A stretch of DNA of 64,000 bases. Source: Symsagittifera roscoffensis (Eukaryota > Xenacoelomorpha > Acoela > Convolutidae). Position numbers and translations under genes: made by a program. The stretch covers positions 76,224,213-76,288,212 of the forward strand of contig NC_087064.1 of assembly GCF_963678635.1 (NCBI RefSeq), in the 5' to 3' direction. Below the pieces are notes generated by a model, which did no database searches, had not been told where the DNA came from, and was given only the letters and a program-made list of their open reading frames with translations. Positions within the stretch are counted from its first letter, which is position 1. Each line of letters opens with the position of its first letter. Below, one piece after another: positions 1 to 10,006 of the stretch.

Positions 1-1126
1 AATTTATACACGAACACTGGTTTTTCAGCACGAAATTAAATTTAAAACGCGCCTCCTGGCGTTTTAAAAAAAAACTAATTGTCTGCTTGTTTTATCGGCT
101 TGCCAGGTGTCTTTTTTCTGTTTTGGTAGATTCCTTCAGTACTCTGTCTTCATTTTCAAGAGGGTATCTATAGTTCTTAGTTTTTGTGTTTTATACATGA
201 CAAAACTTTCTGTTAGACTAGTAAAAAAGCTTTGAAATAAAAAAATACATTATTCTTTTTCGAATGCATGGCTTGTTTTTTTTTGAAATCTAAAATGCGT
301 GTCATTTTTTTAATTGTCTTTGTTTAAAATGCGAATAAGTTTTTTTTTTACTGTTTTAGGGTTGAGCAATGTTATTTGAAGTCATTTTAAAATGGTGAGA
401 TAGTGTTTGTTTCTACAGTTCAGGAAAATTTTGTTGTTTTTCACAATTTGAATTTGACTATTTTGTCAGCAAAAGATCTTGACGAGTGTAGCACGACCTT
501 CAAAAGTGTGATGCTTTCTGGATGAAAGTTTTGGAAAAATAATAAATTTTTGTTTGTTTCTTTGTTTCCTTCACCGGCGTCTATTTTCATCATTTTGGTG
601 TGATACAGCTATCTGAAGGGTCGATAAGCAAGGGTATTGCAATCAGGTGCTAGACTTTTTTCCCGTAAATAACTTTGTTCACAAGACTCACTTCTGAACT
701 CCTTCACCTCTTCGTCCTCGCTGCAAATCCTACTCCTCTCGGTTGCAAATACTAAGCATGGTTGAGTTTGTTATTTTGAATATCCGTCCTTTTAAAAATT
801 TGCTTTTTGTGTTGGTTGATGTTTTCCAACTCCATTTGTAAAATTTTATTTTTTGTTTCTTTTTTTTTCGGCTTAATAGGCTTCGACCTATTTTATATCG
901 ACTTACTGGCCTAATTTCGAGTAGTCTCAAGGGAAACATAATTTTTATGCTCACCTCTGCATCGCACAAAAGTCTAAAAATCTTAATAGAATTTATAGTT
1001 CAATATTCATGACCAACAATTTTTTTCGGCTTTTTTCTTTTTTCGGCTTGATAAGTTTGGACCTATAATATATCGATTTAATGGCTGCATAATGCGCCTT
1101 TCGATGGGCGAAAAAAATTTGTTTGT
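1..1126. other. AT-rich flanking repeat DNA
   Basis: No gene is supported here. The sequence is T-rich on the plus strand. It contains several diverged copies of a phrase of the form 'TTCGGCTTgATAgG...cgacctatattatatcGgCTTA' (near 869-915 and 1035-1085). Similar phrases return at 17030-17065 and 56915-56945. A dispersed motif with GATAAGCAAGGGTATTGCAATC lies near 620-650 and recurs near 23460 and 46545. The block is an old repeat family into which the LTR element inserted. Confidence 0.6.
1122..1126. repeat. 5-bp target-site duplication, left copy
   Basis: TTTGT lies directly before the 5' LTR, and the same five bases follow the 3' LTR at 16928-16932. Five-base duplications are usual for Ty3/gypsy integrases. 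Because the LTR's neighbouring base is also T, a 4-bp duplication cannot be fully excluded, but the 5-bp reading places a TGG primer-binding start exactly after the LTR. Confidence 0.8.
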
Positions 1127-1455
1127 TGTGACACCTCTAAAGTGATGTCATTGATAGCCATGAAATTATTGCCATATTAGAAAATGTATAATGTTAAAAT
1201 CTCAAGCATGCAGTTGAATAACTTATTATTGACACAATGTAAATAGTGTGTTCAGAATTGAGAAGCAAGCGATAGTTAGTCTAATAAACAGTCAGAAAGA
1301 GAAATTGAATAAAACTAACCAAAAGCTAAATTGTTAGTGAGCTGAAGATTAGGGAGAGATTCATGCTGTCGGGGCCCAAGCGTCCGTGATAAGATACTGC
1401 AACAATAACATCTAGAAAGAACATGCAAATAGAGACCAACAAGCAGTATGTCATA
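1127..1455 (+). repeat. 5' LTR
   Basis: This 329-bp terminal repeat starts TGTGACACC and ends GTCATA. Read against the copy at 16599-16927 it differs at one base only (aagcag here, atgcag there, near 1442). Two AATAAA polyadenylation signals lie at 1283-1288 and 1308-1313. A TATAATG-like stretch near 1187 could serve the promoter. The near-identity implies recent insertion or recent gene conversion. Confidence 0.95.
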
Positions 1456-2018
1456 TGGTGATAGTTCGTGAACGACAGTGACAATCTCCACCCACTCCAG
1501 CTGAACATCCAGACGACATCGCAAGGGTGCTAAAACAATAGATCAAGCGCAGCAACTGTGTCGAGCCAAAGAAGTGAAAACTTATACTACATCCTACAGT
1601 TTTTGTGGATTTTCTAGTTGAGGAAACTTCATCCAAGTGATGTATCAGGGGAAAAACTCGAGAACTTTCGTCTCTACAAACTTGTAGGTCAAACCATTAA
1701 GACTCTTGTGCTATATATTGGTGGAAGTTTTAAAATTGGTGTGCGCTCAATCAACCCAGTTTGAAATCAATCATTAAATTTATGAATTCATCAAAAATTG
1801 GAGAAGCGTAAATGCAATAAATTAATGCTTAAAGTCAAAATAGTATCGTACCACTACCTAAACCCACCTAAAGATTATTGAACATTTGCCAATAACCATA
1901 TTGAGTACTTAAACGAAATAGCTCGTAACTTATTACCTTTTGCGGAAAACCTATCCTAATTTGTGCTAATAAGTTTCACTAATTGCATAAATCAGACTGA
2001 AAATCATCAAAATTGTAA
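1456..2018 (+). promoter_or_regulatory. Primer-binding site and gag leader
   Basis: TGGTGATAGTTCGTGAACG begins immediately after the LTR, and the TGG start is the expected complement of a tRNA CCA end. I could not name the tRNA. The remaining ~540 bases to the gag start have no long ORF and should contain packaging and splice-donor signals. A 16-base word, ATTGGTGTGCGCTCAA at 1735-1750, recurs in inverted orientation at 11771-11786, upstream of the antisense gene. Confidence 0.6.
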
Positions 2019-3374
2019 ATGGCGCACGCTCAAATCTCAGTCACACCATACGGCGGTACGGATGCCGAAGATTTCGCCCAATTCGAACAACTCTTCAACG
2101 GATTCATCGGAGTTGCAGGTGTCGCACCACTCCAGCAAGCGAACTTTCTTCAACTCCATTTGCGAGATCACGCACTTCGGTTTTACCAAACGTTACCAGC
2201 CGCAACCAGAGAAAACGTAGCGAATAGTCTGACAGCATTGCGAGACCATTTCAGTAATCCTCAACTTCAAGAAGTTCATGTCTTGAAGCTTGAACAAACT
2301 AAATATGATTTAAAGAAGGATACGCCGGAGAATTTCTTGGTGACGTTACAGAAAAAAGCGGAGAAAGCATACCCAACGCCTGAAATTGCAATTCCTAACC
2401 CAATTGATGCAGGAGCAGCGGATGCAGCTCTCGAAGCAGCACGACATGCTCGAGAAACTGCCCAACGCGACGAAAGATTAGACGCAGTCAGAGAAAATCG
2501 GGATGAACAGGTTCGCAGACTTTTTATAAAAGCCATGCCCAATTGGCTTCGAGGCAAACTAATGGATCGCCCTGCGGGAGAAACAGTACAAGAATTGTGT
2601 ACATATACAAGGAGACAAATGACCATACGCGAAGTTTGCCGAAAAGAAGATTATCCAGAGGATGGATTCAATGAAATTAGCGCAACAGTATCCGATAATC
2701 TGATAAACGCCTTGTCTAAACTTAGCGCGACACAAGAAGCTATGGAAAAACAATTCAACGAAATTCGAACGCAAATGAGCGATAGAAATCGTCAAGAAGC
2801 ATCGACTTCAGCGCAACAATCATCCAAACAACAACAACAACAGCAGCAGCATCAGCAGAATCGACCGCGAAATGACTATAACCGTGGTTTCCAACGAGGA
2901 TTTCGCGGAGGAGGCAGAGGTCATCAGCAGAGACAATCTTACCAACCCTACCCTGACCATTCAACCGAATTCTTCCCAGGAAACCAGTCAAACCAGGGGA
3001 ATCAAAATTATAGAGGACAATACCCTCACCAGAGCAATTTCAGATCTGGATATCGAGGAAGAGGTGGACGTTACCGAAACCCTTACAATAATTTCCGAGG
3101 AAACCAACAGCAACAGTTCCAACCATTCTTCCCAAATCAGAACTACCAATTTCCGCAACCAAATAACTATCAACAACAGTCAGTCCAACAACAAGCACAA
3201 AATGTTGATATACAAAACCCAGCCATGCCATACATGCCAGTCATCCAAGCAACTGCAGTATTCTGTGAGAACTGCGGATACCCTAACCATACAGCCAGTC
3301 AATGTCACTTTCGACAAAAACCTCAAGGAAAGGGACAATCTTTCCCATTCCAACAGCAGCCAAAAAACTTCTAA
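2019..3374 (+). CDS. gag: Gag polyprotein
   Basis: This ORF encodes a 451-residue structural protein that should form the particle and bind genomic RNA. The first ~300 residues are mostly helical and charged, as expected for matrix/capsid, with no motif I can name. The tail is rich in Gln, Asn, Arg and Gly, with RGG-like boxes (RGFRGGGRG, GYRGRGGRYR) typical of RNA binding. A single zinc knuckle of spacing C-X2-C-X4-H-X4-C (CENCGYPNHTASQC) lies close to the C-terminus. The start ATG follows the leader and opens the whole frame. The gene ends by overlapping pol in the -1 frame, with a slippery heptamer just before the stop. Confidence 0.93.
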   Translation: MAHAQISVTPYGGTDAEDFAQFEQLFNGFIGVAGVAPLQQANFLQLHLRDHALRFYQTLPAATRENVANSLTALRDHFSNPQLQEVHVLKLEQTKYDLKKDTPENFLVTLQKKAEKAYPTPEIAIPNPIDAGAADAALEAARHARETAQRDERLDAVRENRDEQVRRLFIKAMPNWLRGKLMDRPAGETVQELCTYTRRQMTIREVCRKEDYPEDGFNEISATVSDNLINALSKLSATQEAMEKQFNEIRTQMSDRNRQEASTSAQQSSKQQQQQQQHQQNRPRNDYNRGFQRGFRGGGRGHQQRQSYQPYPDHSTEFFPGNQSNQGNQNYRGQYPHQSNFRSGYRGRGGRYRNPYNNFRGNQQQQFQPFFPNQNYQFPQPNNYQQQSVQQQAQNVDIQNPAMPYMPVIQATAVFCENCGYPNHTASQCHFRQKPQGKGQSFPFQQQPKNF

Positions 3375-6300
3375 AGCCACCGAGTCAAGAGTCAAGTAAA
3401 GAAACGAAAATCATCAACGAAAAATCAGCCAAAACTCCTAAACGAAAAAGAAACTCTAAGTCTCACAAAAAGCGACCCAAAAAACCACACCCTGATCAAA
3501 CGAAGCGGAAAATCGACCCCAATGAAAAAATTGATCCAGAAGAAATTCTTGATCTTTACGCAGTCGTCCCGGAAACTGATAAAATTTTAACTTACGTCAA
3601 ACTTCAGTTTGCACCTCAAACATTCAAGCGCGCACTTGTAGACACTGGTGCCTGTGCAAACGTCATTACCAGAAAAACCTTAAATGAACTCAAAGAAGAC
3701 AAAACATTATATAAAGTAATCCAGACCCAAGAATCAAAGTTGAAACGAGTACGAATGGCAGCTGGACAACTAGTACCAATAGATACAGAAGCTATAATAT
3801 GTTTCCGAATCGCAGCGCAAACCTTTACAGAAAATTTTTTAGTGCTCCCAAAAGCAAATTCTATGATACTTGGAAACGGATTTTATAAAAAGCACAACAT
3901 AGAAATTTGTCCAAAATATGACCTTCTTAAATTTCCAGAATTGACAATCCAAGTCAACGAAATCAAGTCACCTACCTCAAAACGACACAAGAAACCTACG
4001 CTACGATTTGCCCTACTTCTGTCACAGAAATACGTTATTCAACCGAAGAAAACAGTACTGTTAGAATGTTTCACAGAAACAAATATCAAAAACACTATTG
4101 GAACAGTTTTACCAATCCCTGAATTTGAAGATGACTCCAATATTGCACTTATGTCATCAATTAGTGAAACAACAGCAGCCAGCAAACTATATATTGCAGC
4201 ACTCAACGTTACAGATCACGTAATAACCCTACCAAACAGAAGTAAAATAGCAAATTTTAAGATTTTAAGATCAACAGACACTCGTAACATCATCCCAATT
4301 GATTCACAGACATTAGCACTCGCAAAAATGAATAATCCAGAGGATTTAGAGCATGAAATCAATCAACTTATTCAAGTGAATGAATCAGATAACATGAAAA
4401 TTAGCAAACCTGAGCCAGAGTATGAAAAATTGTGGTTCCCGACACCGGAAACGTGTGAAAACCCTAATTTTCTTACACCGATTCAAAGAGAAATCTACGA
4501 TCAGATCCTCAACTTTAAAAAACTTGAACTTTGTGAACCGAAATTGAATGACCATGATAGATTGACATTCCTAAGCCAGTTCAATTGGGAAAATTCCATC
4601 CTCACGAACGCCCAAAGGTCAGAAGTAGAAAATTTACTAGTTAAATATTCAGACGTATTTGCCAAACATCGATTTGATGTCGGGTATAATTCCGAACTTC
4701 AAATTAAACTCACACCGGAACATCAACGACCCCTGTATACACAAGGTCCACCAACGCCAATCCACCTACGAAAGGAATTAACGGTTGAACTAGCATTAAT
4801 GCACTACTTTGGCTTAATAACAACGTTATCACAATCAAAGTACAGTAGTCCACTGTTTGCTCATCGAAAACCATCAGGCAAACTCAGAATGCTTATTGAC
4901 TTAAGAAGAATAAACCATTCGCTCAAAAATGACTATCTAAATGCCAACTTCCCAATTTCAAACATGACAGATGCTTCAAATCATTTTGCCGGAAAGAAAC
5001 TGTTTACAAAGCTTGATTGCTCGCAAGCATACCATTGTGTGCAAATGGCAGATGACATCTCAGTTCAACTATTGGCATTTAACTTTTCATCACGCACCTA
5101 TGCCTATAAATGTCTAGCTCAAGGTCTGAACAAATCAGTAACCGGATTTAGTTCTTTCATCCGTCATTACCTAGATCCATGCTTAGCAGGGGATATGTGT
5201 ACTCAGTTCATGGATGATATAGGAAGTGCAGTGCACACTTTTGATGAACTAATACCAACCTTGTCTAAAATCTTTGATTGTATCCAAAAATCAGGACTGA
5301 AATTATCACCAAGTAAATGCGAAATAGGCACAGAAAAGATGAAATTCTTAGGCAACATAGTAACACCAGCGGGAGTTTCCCCCGAAGAAGTAAAAATACA
5401 AAAATTCCTACGTAATATACGAATGCCGCAAACTGTGAAACAAGTCAAGAGACTTATCGGATTTGTACAGTTCTTTAGGAACTATATGCCAAGCCTAGGA
5501 GAAAAATTACTACCCTTTTACAGACTTTTGAAAAAGGATGCTGATTTTAGAATTCTACCAGAACACCACAAAGGTCTTGAAGTACTTAAACACGATCTTT
5601 TGCAAGCAACGACGATAACACTAAGATTACCAAAGCCTGATTTGCAATATGTGATCCTTTGTGATGCAAGTTATCACGGAACTGGATTTGTTCTCATGGT
5701 AGAGGACTACATAAGCACTGAAAACAAAGGCAAAACGAAAACCTATGCACCAGTATCATTTGGATCAAGACTTTTCAATGAACCACAACTAAAATTTTCG
5801 ATCTACTACAAGGAATTCTTAGCACTCTACTTCGCATTAGACCACTTTGCACACTTCATCTGGGGTGCAACAAAACCTGTAATCGTTCTAACAGATAATC
5901 GAAGCTTAACACAATTTTTTCAATCAAAGTCAATACCACCATCCGTTTGGAATTTCTTAGACAGAGTCTTAGCATTTAACATTGTCATAGCGCACATACC
6001 AGGAAAAGCAAATCATGCAGCAGATTTTTTGTCGCGCATGCAGACAGATCCGAATGCATCTCTATCTTTGCGACTAACAGACAAAATACCAGTACGAGAA
6101 ATACACATAGATTCAACGGCAAAAGTACCAGATGCATCACTCAACTCTGTAGAGGAAATACAGGAAGCATTCCCTGAACAGATGCAGATGACAAACGAAT
6201 TGCGTCAACAACTGGAATCTGTGGGCCTTCTCGAAGCATACTTGCAAAAACAAGCCATAACACAAAACTCGGATGAACTAGAAGCACAAACGCTTGTACG

Positions 6301-8992
6301 ACTAATGAAACCAGCAATATCAGCAATCGAATACCCCGATCCAGCAGATGTTTTTTCGGATATACAAAACAGAAATGAACCACTGAATTTGAAGGAGGAA
6401 CAAAGCAAGGATCTCGACATTGAGGAAGTCATAAAGTGGATACTTCTTAACGAAATCCCAGATTTGAAATACGAGAACAGCAAACGGAAAAAATACGCAA
6501 AGCAGTTTAATCGACTTGAACTGAAAGACCAAATTCTTTACCGAAAATTCTTCGATGACACAGGCAAAGTAAAATACCATCAATACTGCCTACCCAAACA
6601 TCTGTGGCAGGAAGTCGTGTACCGTCTACATAACTCACCGAGTGGAGGACATCTCGGAATGGGCAGAACCATAGAGGAATTCAGGAAGAGATTCTACTTT
6701 CCAGGATTCACAGAGTTTCTTCTGCATATCATCAAGAATTGCCTGACTTGTCTCCAACTGAAGAAAAACTCCAGCAGATACCAAACCCCTCCATTACAAC
6801 CAGTTTCATCATTACAATCGTTCCCAGGCGACATGATGCAAATTGACATCGTAGGACCATTTCGATCCACAGTTTATAAATTTGTCCTTACGGGAATTGA
6901 TGTCTTTTCTAAATACCTGTTTGCAATACCACTGACAAATGTGTCAGCGGATACAATTGCGAGGGAACTGACGAAAATTTTCTTTACCCATAGCTACGTC
7001 CCGAAACGAATCTTGTCAGATCTAGGAAGTGCATTTACATCGAAACTAATGCATGAGCTTACATCGCTATTGGAGATACAAATCAGTCATGCAACACTCA
7101 AACACCCACAGACGATCGGACTCGTTGAACGATCTCACGCAGCACTCAAACGAATCTTGAAGCTGAATACAAACGAAGAATGGTCTGATTGGCACAAGTA
7201 CGTCCCGTTAGCAACGTTTATTCATAATACATCGTACTATTCATCAATAGGATGTAGCCCTAGCGCAATTTTTCATGGACGAGAGCCAACCAAACCACTT
7301 GACCTTCGTTTTTCAACCACAGCACTCGAATCAATAACTGCTGAATCAGATTTTGTAACCTCAATGCAAGACGCAATGTTAGAGAAATTTAAAGAAACTA
7401 AACAGAATATCATTGACTCATATCAACGATATCGCGGATATTACGATCAGAAAGCATTAGCACAACCGCTCCAGCTTCATTCATACTGCTTTCTTCTCAA
7501 TCCAAAATTAACAACACAATCAGATTTCGGAAAACAATCAAAACAAGTGTGGATACCTCTCTATAGAGTAGAAAAGGTTCTGACCAACTCAAATTATCTC
7601 ATCCGAAAAATAGGAACGCTATATACGCAATGTGTTCATCGGATTCGATTGAAGCCAGTTGTGCCTCAACAAGAACCAGAAGACCTAGAAAGCATTGATC
7701 CAACAACATTTATGACAGATCCTTCATTAGGACAGTACCGAGGAGAACCAGAACTGTTCGACGGACAATTACCTCAGCTCTTAGAAGATATTCAACCTTC
7801 CGAAATAAACACTCAAACTCAGCAGCCAGCAACAATCCAATTATCGGTACCACTAGCAGTAGCACCAGGAGCAGCAGCCCCTGTAGCACCACCCGTACCA
7901 CCAGCAATTCCTGCACCAATGCCGATGATAGCGCCACCGATACCCATCGTGGCCCCACCACCTGCTGAGATACAAGAAGAACCAGCAGATGAAGTAAACG
8001 ATCAAAACGATAATGAAGAACCACAAGGTGATATTCAATTTCCAGACCCTGAAGAACAGCAGAACAACGATGATGTGCATAATACTCACGTACAAAACGA
8101 ACGGAATGATGATGATGATACACTTAATTTAGATTTACTATTCCAAGAACCAGACCCTGTTCAAACGCAAAACCAGAGACCGCAGCGACAAGCCGCATTT
8201 GAAGCACGTGACAGAATTCACGCTCAACGAGTACAATTTAATAAACGTGTTCAGCGACGAGAAATCACGCCACCACCGTTAGTAGTACGTAGATACGGAA
8301 TGCGAACGATCGGAGGACACGAAAGAGCACCAACCACATTCACACCGCGATGTGATGCAGCGGCTCGAAAAAAATCAATTCAAGACCAAGTCGCTATGGC
8401 CAATGAAAATTTAGGATTAACCCGCGAAGAAAAAGGAAACGTAATCAAAAACAGTGTGAAGCGTGCAAAACATACATTATTAGGTGGCCGACGCAACGAA
8501 AATCGAAACGACGAAACAGAGGATGGCCAAGGACCATCAACATTAAACACTATCGGAATAACGACGAATATCACACTAGGTAAGGGAAATATACTTCATT
8601 TCCCTGGCCCAATTGCACATTGCGTATCGAGCGATTTCGCGATGGGTAAAGGATTAGCAAAACAGATAGCAGCGGCCTACCCTGAAATCAAATCATCGCT
8701 TTTGTCTATCGAAAACCCCCAAATAGGATCCTCGATCGCATATTTCGAACCAACCGACAAGAAATTCATCTATAATTTGATCACAAAAAATCTGTATTTT
8801 GAAAAACCAATGTATTATCACCTGTCAGTCAGCTTGTGTCAACTACGAGCGCAGCTAAATCGTCACGGAATAAAGGAAATTGCATTACCAAAACTCGGAT
8901 GCGGACTTGACGGACTCAGTTTTGAAACAGTTTATCAGATGATAGCGGACGTCTTTTACAACACGGATATCAAAGTATATCTCTACATGTAA
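3302..8992 (+). CDS. pol: Pol polyprotein with C-terminal macro domain
   Basis: This frame is open for 1896 codons and is probably read by -1 frameshifting from gag near 3362, so its first ~20 codons may not be used. Domains in order: aspartic protease (DTGA, D114); reverse transcriptase (LIDLRRIN, LDCSQAY, FMDD at 636-639); RNase H (D788, later NHAADFLSR); integrase zinc domain (H-X6-H ... C-X2-C, about 1110-1150); integrase core D1182, D1240, E1276, giving exactly D-35-E. A Pro/Ala-rich then acidic linker (about 1500-1650) leads to a macro domain at about 1752-1896. All catalytic residues I looked for are present. The usual gypsy pol stops after integrase, so the macro domain is an added module. 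Confidence 0.95.
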   Translation: MSLSTKTSRKGTIFPIPTAAKKLLKPPSQESSKETKIINEKSAKTPKRKRNSKSHKKRPKKPHPDQTKRKIDPNEKIDPEEILDLYAVVPETDKILTYVKLQFAPQTFKRALVDTGACANVITRKTLNELKEDKTLYKVIQTQESKLKRVRMAAGQLVPIDTEAIICFRIAAQTFTENFLVLPKANSMILGNGFYKKHNIEICPKYDLLKFPELTIQVNEIKSPTSKRHKKPTLRFALLLSQKYVIQPKKTVLLECFTETNIKNTIGTVLPIPEFEDDSNIALMSSISETTAASKLYIAALNVTDHVITLPNRSKIANFKILRSTDTRNIIPIDSQTLALAKMNNPEDLEHEINQLIQVNESDNMKISKPEPEYEKLWFPTPETCENPNFLTPIQREIYDQILNFKKLELCEPKLNDHDRLTFLSQFNWENSILTNAQRSEVENLLVKYSDVFAKHRFDVGYNSELQIKLTPEHQRPLYTQGPPTPIHLRKELTVELALMHYFGLITTLSQSKYSSPLFAHRKPSGKLRMLIDLRRINHSLKNDYLNANFPISNMTDASNHFAGKKLFTKLDCSQAYHCVQMADDISVQLLAFNFSSRTYAYKCLAQGLNKSVTGFSSFIRHYLDPCLAGDMCTQFMDDIGSAVHTFDELIPTLSKIFDCIQKSGLKLSPSKCEIGTEKMKFLGNIVTPAGVSPEEVKIQKFLRNIRMPQTVKQVKRLIGFVQFFRNYMPSLGEKLLPFYRLLKKDADFRILPEHHKGLEVLKHDLLQATTITLRLPKPDLQYVILCDASYHGTGFVLMVEDYISTENKGKTKTYAPVSFGSRLFNEPQLKFSIYYKEFLALYFALDHFAHFIWGATKPVIVLTDNRSLTQFFQSKSIPPSVWNFLDRVLAFNIVIAHIPGKANHAADFLSRMQTDPNASLSLRLTDKIPVREIHIDSTAKVPDASLNSVEEIQEAFPEQMQMTNELRQQLESVGLLEAYLQKQAITQNSDELEAQTLVRLMKPAISAIEYPDPADVFSDIQNRNEPLNLKEEQSKDLDIEEVIKWILLNEIPDLKYENSKRKKYAKQFNRLELKDQILYRKFFDDTGKVKYHQYCLPKHLWQEVVYRLHNSPSGGHLGMGRTIEEFRKRFYFPGFTEFLLHIIKNCLTCLQLKKNSSRYQTPPLQPVSSLQSFPGDMMQIDIVGPFRSTVYKFVLTGIDVFSKYLFAIPLTNVSADTIARELTKIFFTHSYVPKRILSDLGSAFTSKLMHELTSLLEIQISHATLKHPQTIGLVERSHAALKRILKLNTNEEWSDWHKYVPLATFIHNTSYYSSIGCSPSAIFHGREPTKPLDLRFSTTALESITAESDFVTSMQDAMLEKFKETKQNIIDSYQRYRGYYDQKALAQPLQLHSYCFLLNPKLTTQSDFGKQSKQVWIPLYRVEKVLTNSNYLIRKIGTLYTQCVHRIRLKPVVPQQEPEDLESIDPTTFMTDPSLGQYRGEPELFDGQLPQLLEDIQPSEINTQTQQPATIQLSVPLAVAPGAAAPVAPPVPPAIPAPMPMIAPPIPIVAPPPAEIQEEPADEVNDQNDNEEPQGDIQFPDPEEQQNNDDVHNTHVQNERNDDDDTLNLDLLFQEPDPVQTQNQRPQRQAAFEARDRIHAQRVQFNKRVQRREITPPPLVVRRYGMRTIGGHERAPTTFTPRCDAAARKKSIQDQVAMANENLGLTREEKGNVIKNSVKRAKHTLLGGRRNENRNDETEDGQGPSTLNTIGITTNITLGKGNILHFPGPIAHCVSSDFAMGKGLAKQIAAAYPEIKSSLLSIENPQIGSSIAYFEPTDKKFIYNLITKNLYFEKPMYYHLSVSLCQLRAQLNRHGIKEIALPKLGCGLDGLSFETVYQMIADVFYNTDIKVYLYM
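3362..3368 (+). promoter_or_regulatory. -1 ribosomal frameshift slippery site
   Basis: The bases AAAAAAC are phased as A AAA AAC in the gag frame, the same heptamer that works in MMTV gag-pro. The gag stop TAA lies four bases downstream (3372-3374). The pol frame is -1 relative to gag and is open across the site. The stimulatory RNA structure downstream was not established by eye. Confidence 0.8.
8555..8992 (+). other. TARG1/OARD1-like macro domain module of Pol
   Basis: The last ~145 residues of Pol match the small macro domain family of TARG1 (OARD1), which removes ADP-ribose from proteins. The match includes HCVSSDFAMGKGLA near the start, YNLITK in the middle and PKLGCGLDG near the end. 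TARG1 catalysis uses Lys84 and Asp125. Here the equivalent Lys (1829) and Asp (1870) are both present and keep the same 41-residue spacing. The module therefore should be enzymatically competent. Whether it is released from Pol by the viral protease is unknown. Confidence 0.9.
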
Positions 8993-10006
8993 CCACAAAC
9001 CTAACCTGCTTAATACGCTACTTCAACAGTGATCTGATAGCAAAATCTGAACGACCTGATGAAGACGACACAGCCATGATGAAACTGATCAAAGTGATGA
9101 ATATGAGTAGTCGTCTCCTCTAGAAATCTAGAACAAAAACGTAGAATTAACACGATTTAGTGTATGCCGTATAACGATCATGTTACAGTACATTGGATGG
9201 TGCCATCTCCATGGCACCACCTCGTAACCAATTACTTAAAATCGGTCACTAAAGCAGTCTTTCCAGCGGAAAAATTTCACGGCATAATCAAAAATTGGCT
9301 AAAATTTTCTCAAAAATGCATCAAAAACTTAAAAATTTTGCTAGCCACTGATCATACACACTTCATGTCCCCTGTGGGCAGCGCCGGAGGCAGCCAGTGT
9401 GAAAAAAAAAAGTATCAAAAATGATCAAAGTTGACAAAAACGAAAAAAAAAAAAAAAAAAGAGGCGAAAATCCTCTCAGAATCACAGATGAAAAATATGC
9501 AAAACATGGAGAAAATTCCTTTTGACACCTTTAATGGCTCTTTGTGATCGTAAAACATTCTGAATCAGCCAGTAAAGCAAAAATATGGACTGGACGAGTA
9601 CTCTGGAGCACATCTTTGGCCAAAAATAGTGGAAAAATACGAAAAAACGCGAAAATCACCAACTTTGAAAATCGATAACTCTCGAAAAAATTATTTTAGG
9701 TCAAAAAACTCTCCAACAAGGGTAGGTTATCGACCCTTCCCCGTCGATCTAGCATGGTTAGAACAAATCTGAAGAAAAAAAATTTTCCTATTCCGGTCCA
9801 AAGGATTGGGCCGTGTCCCAAGAAAAAACCTTAATAATAACTCACTTTTAAGTCACCTAACCTCACGACGCTAGCGTACGGTTAACCAGGATTGATATTA
9901 ACACACTTAGCGAGCGTTTTGAGTACAGAAATCATATATTAACTTGAAGATATACATAAGAAATGACTCTGATTACAAAAGTTGAAAGAGTTTGATAAGT
10001 CCAGTC
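8993..10006. other. Pol-to-accessory spacer
   Basis: About 1 kb lies between the pol stop and the end of the antisense gene, without a convincing ORF on either strand. An 18-base A-run lies at about 9444-9461. A GC-richer stretch around 9365-9400 (gtgggcagcgccggaggcag) stands out from the AT-rich surroundings. The only open stretch (9164-9424, plus) has no recognisable features. This segment should hold the 3' end signals of the antisense transcript. A minus-strand ATTAAA lies near 9527, but I see no AATAAA. Confidence 0.45.

Noticed and set aside
7710-8123. 137-codon minus-strand ORF inside pol
   Set aside because: It is the complement of the Pro/Ala-rich and acidic linker of Pol, giving an artefactual Val/Leu/His-rich frame.
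9164-9424. 86-codon plus-strand ORF after pol
   Set aside because: No motif and Lys-rich AT composition. It lacks the base composition seen in the other accessory ORFs.
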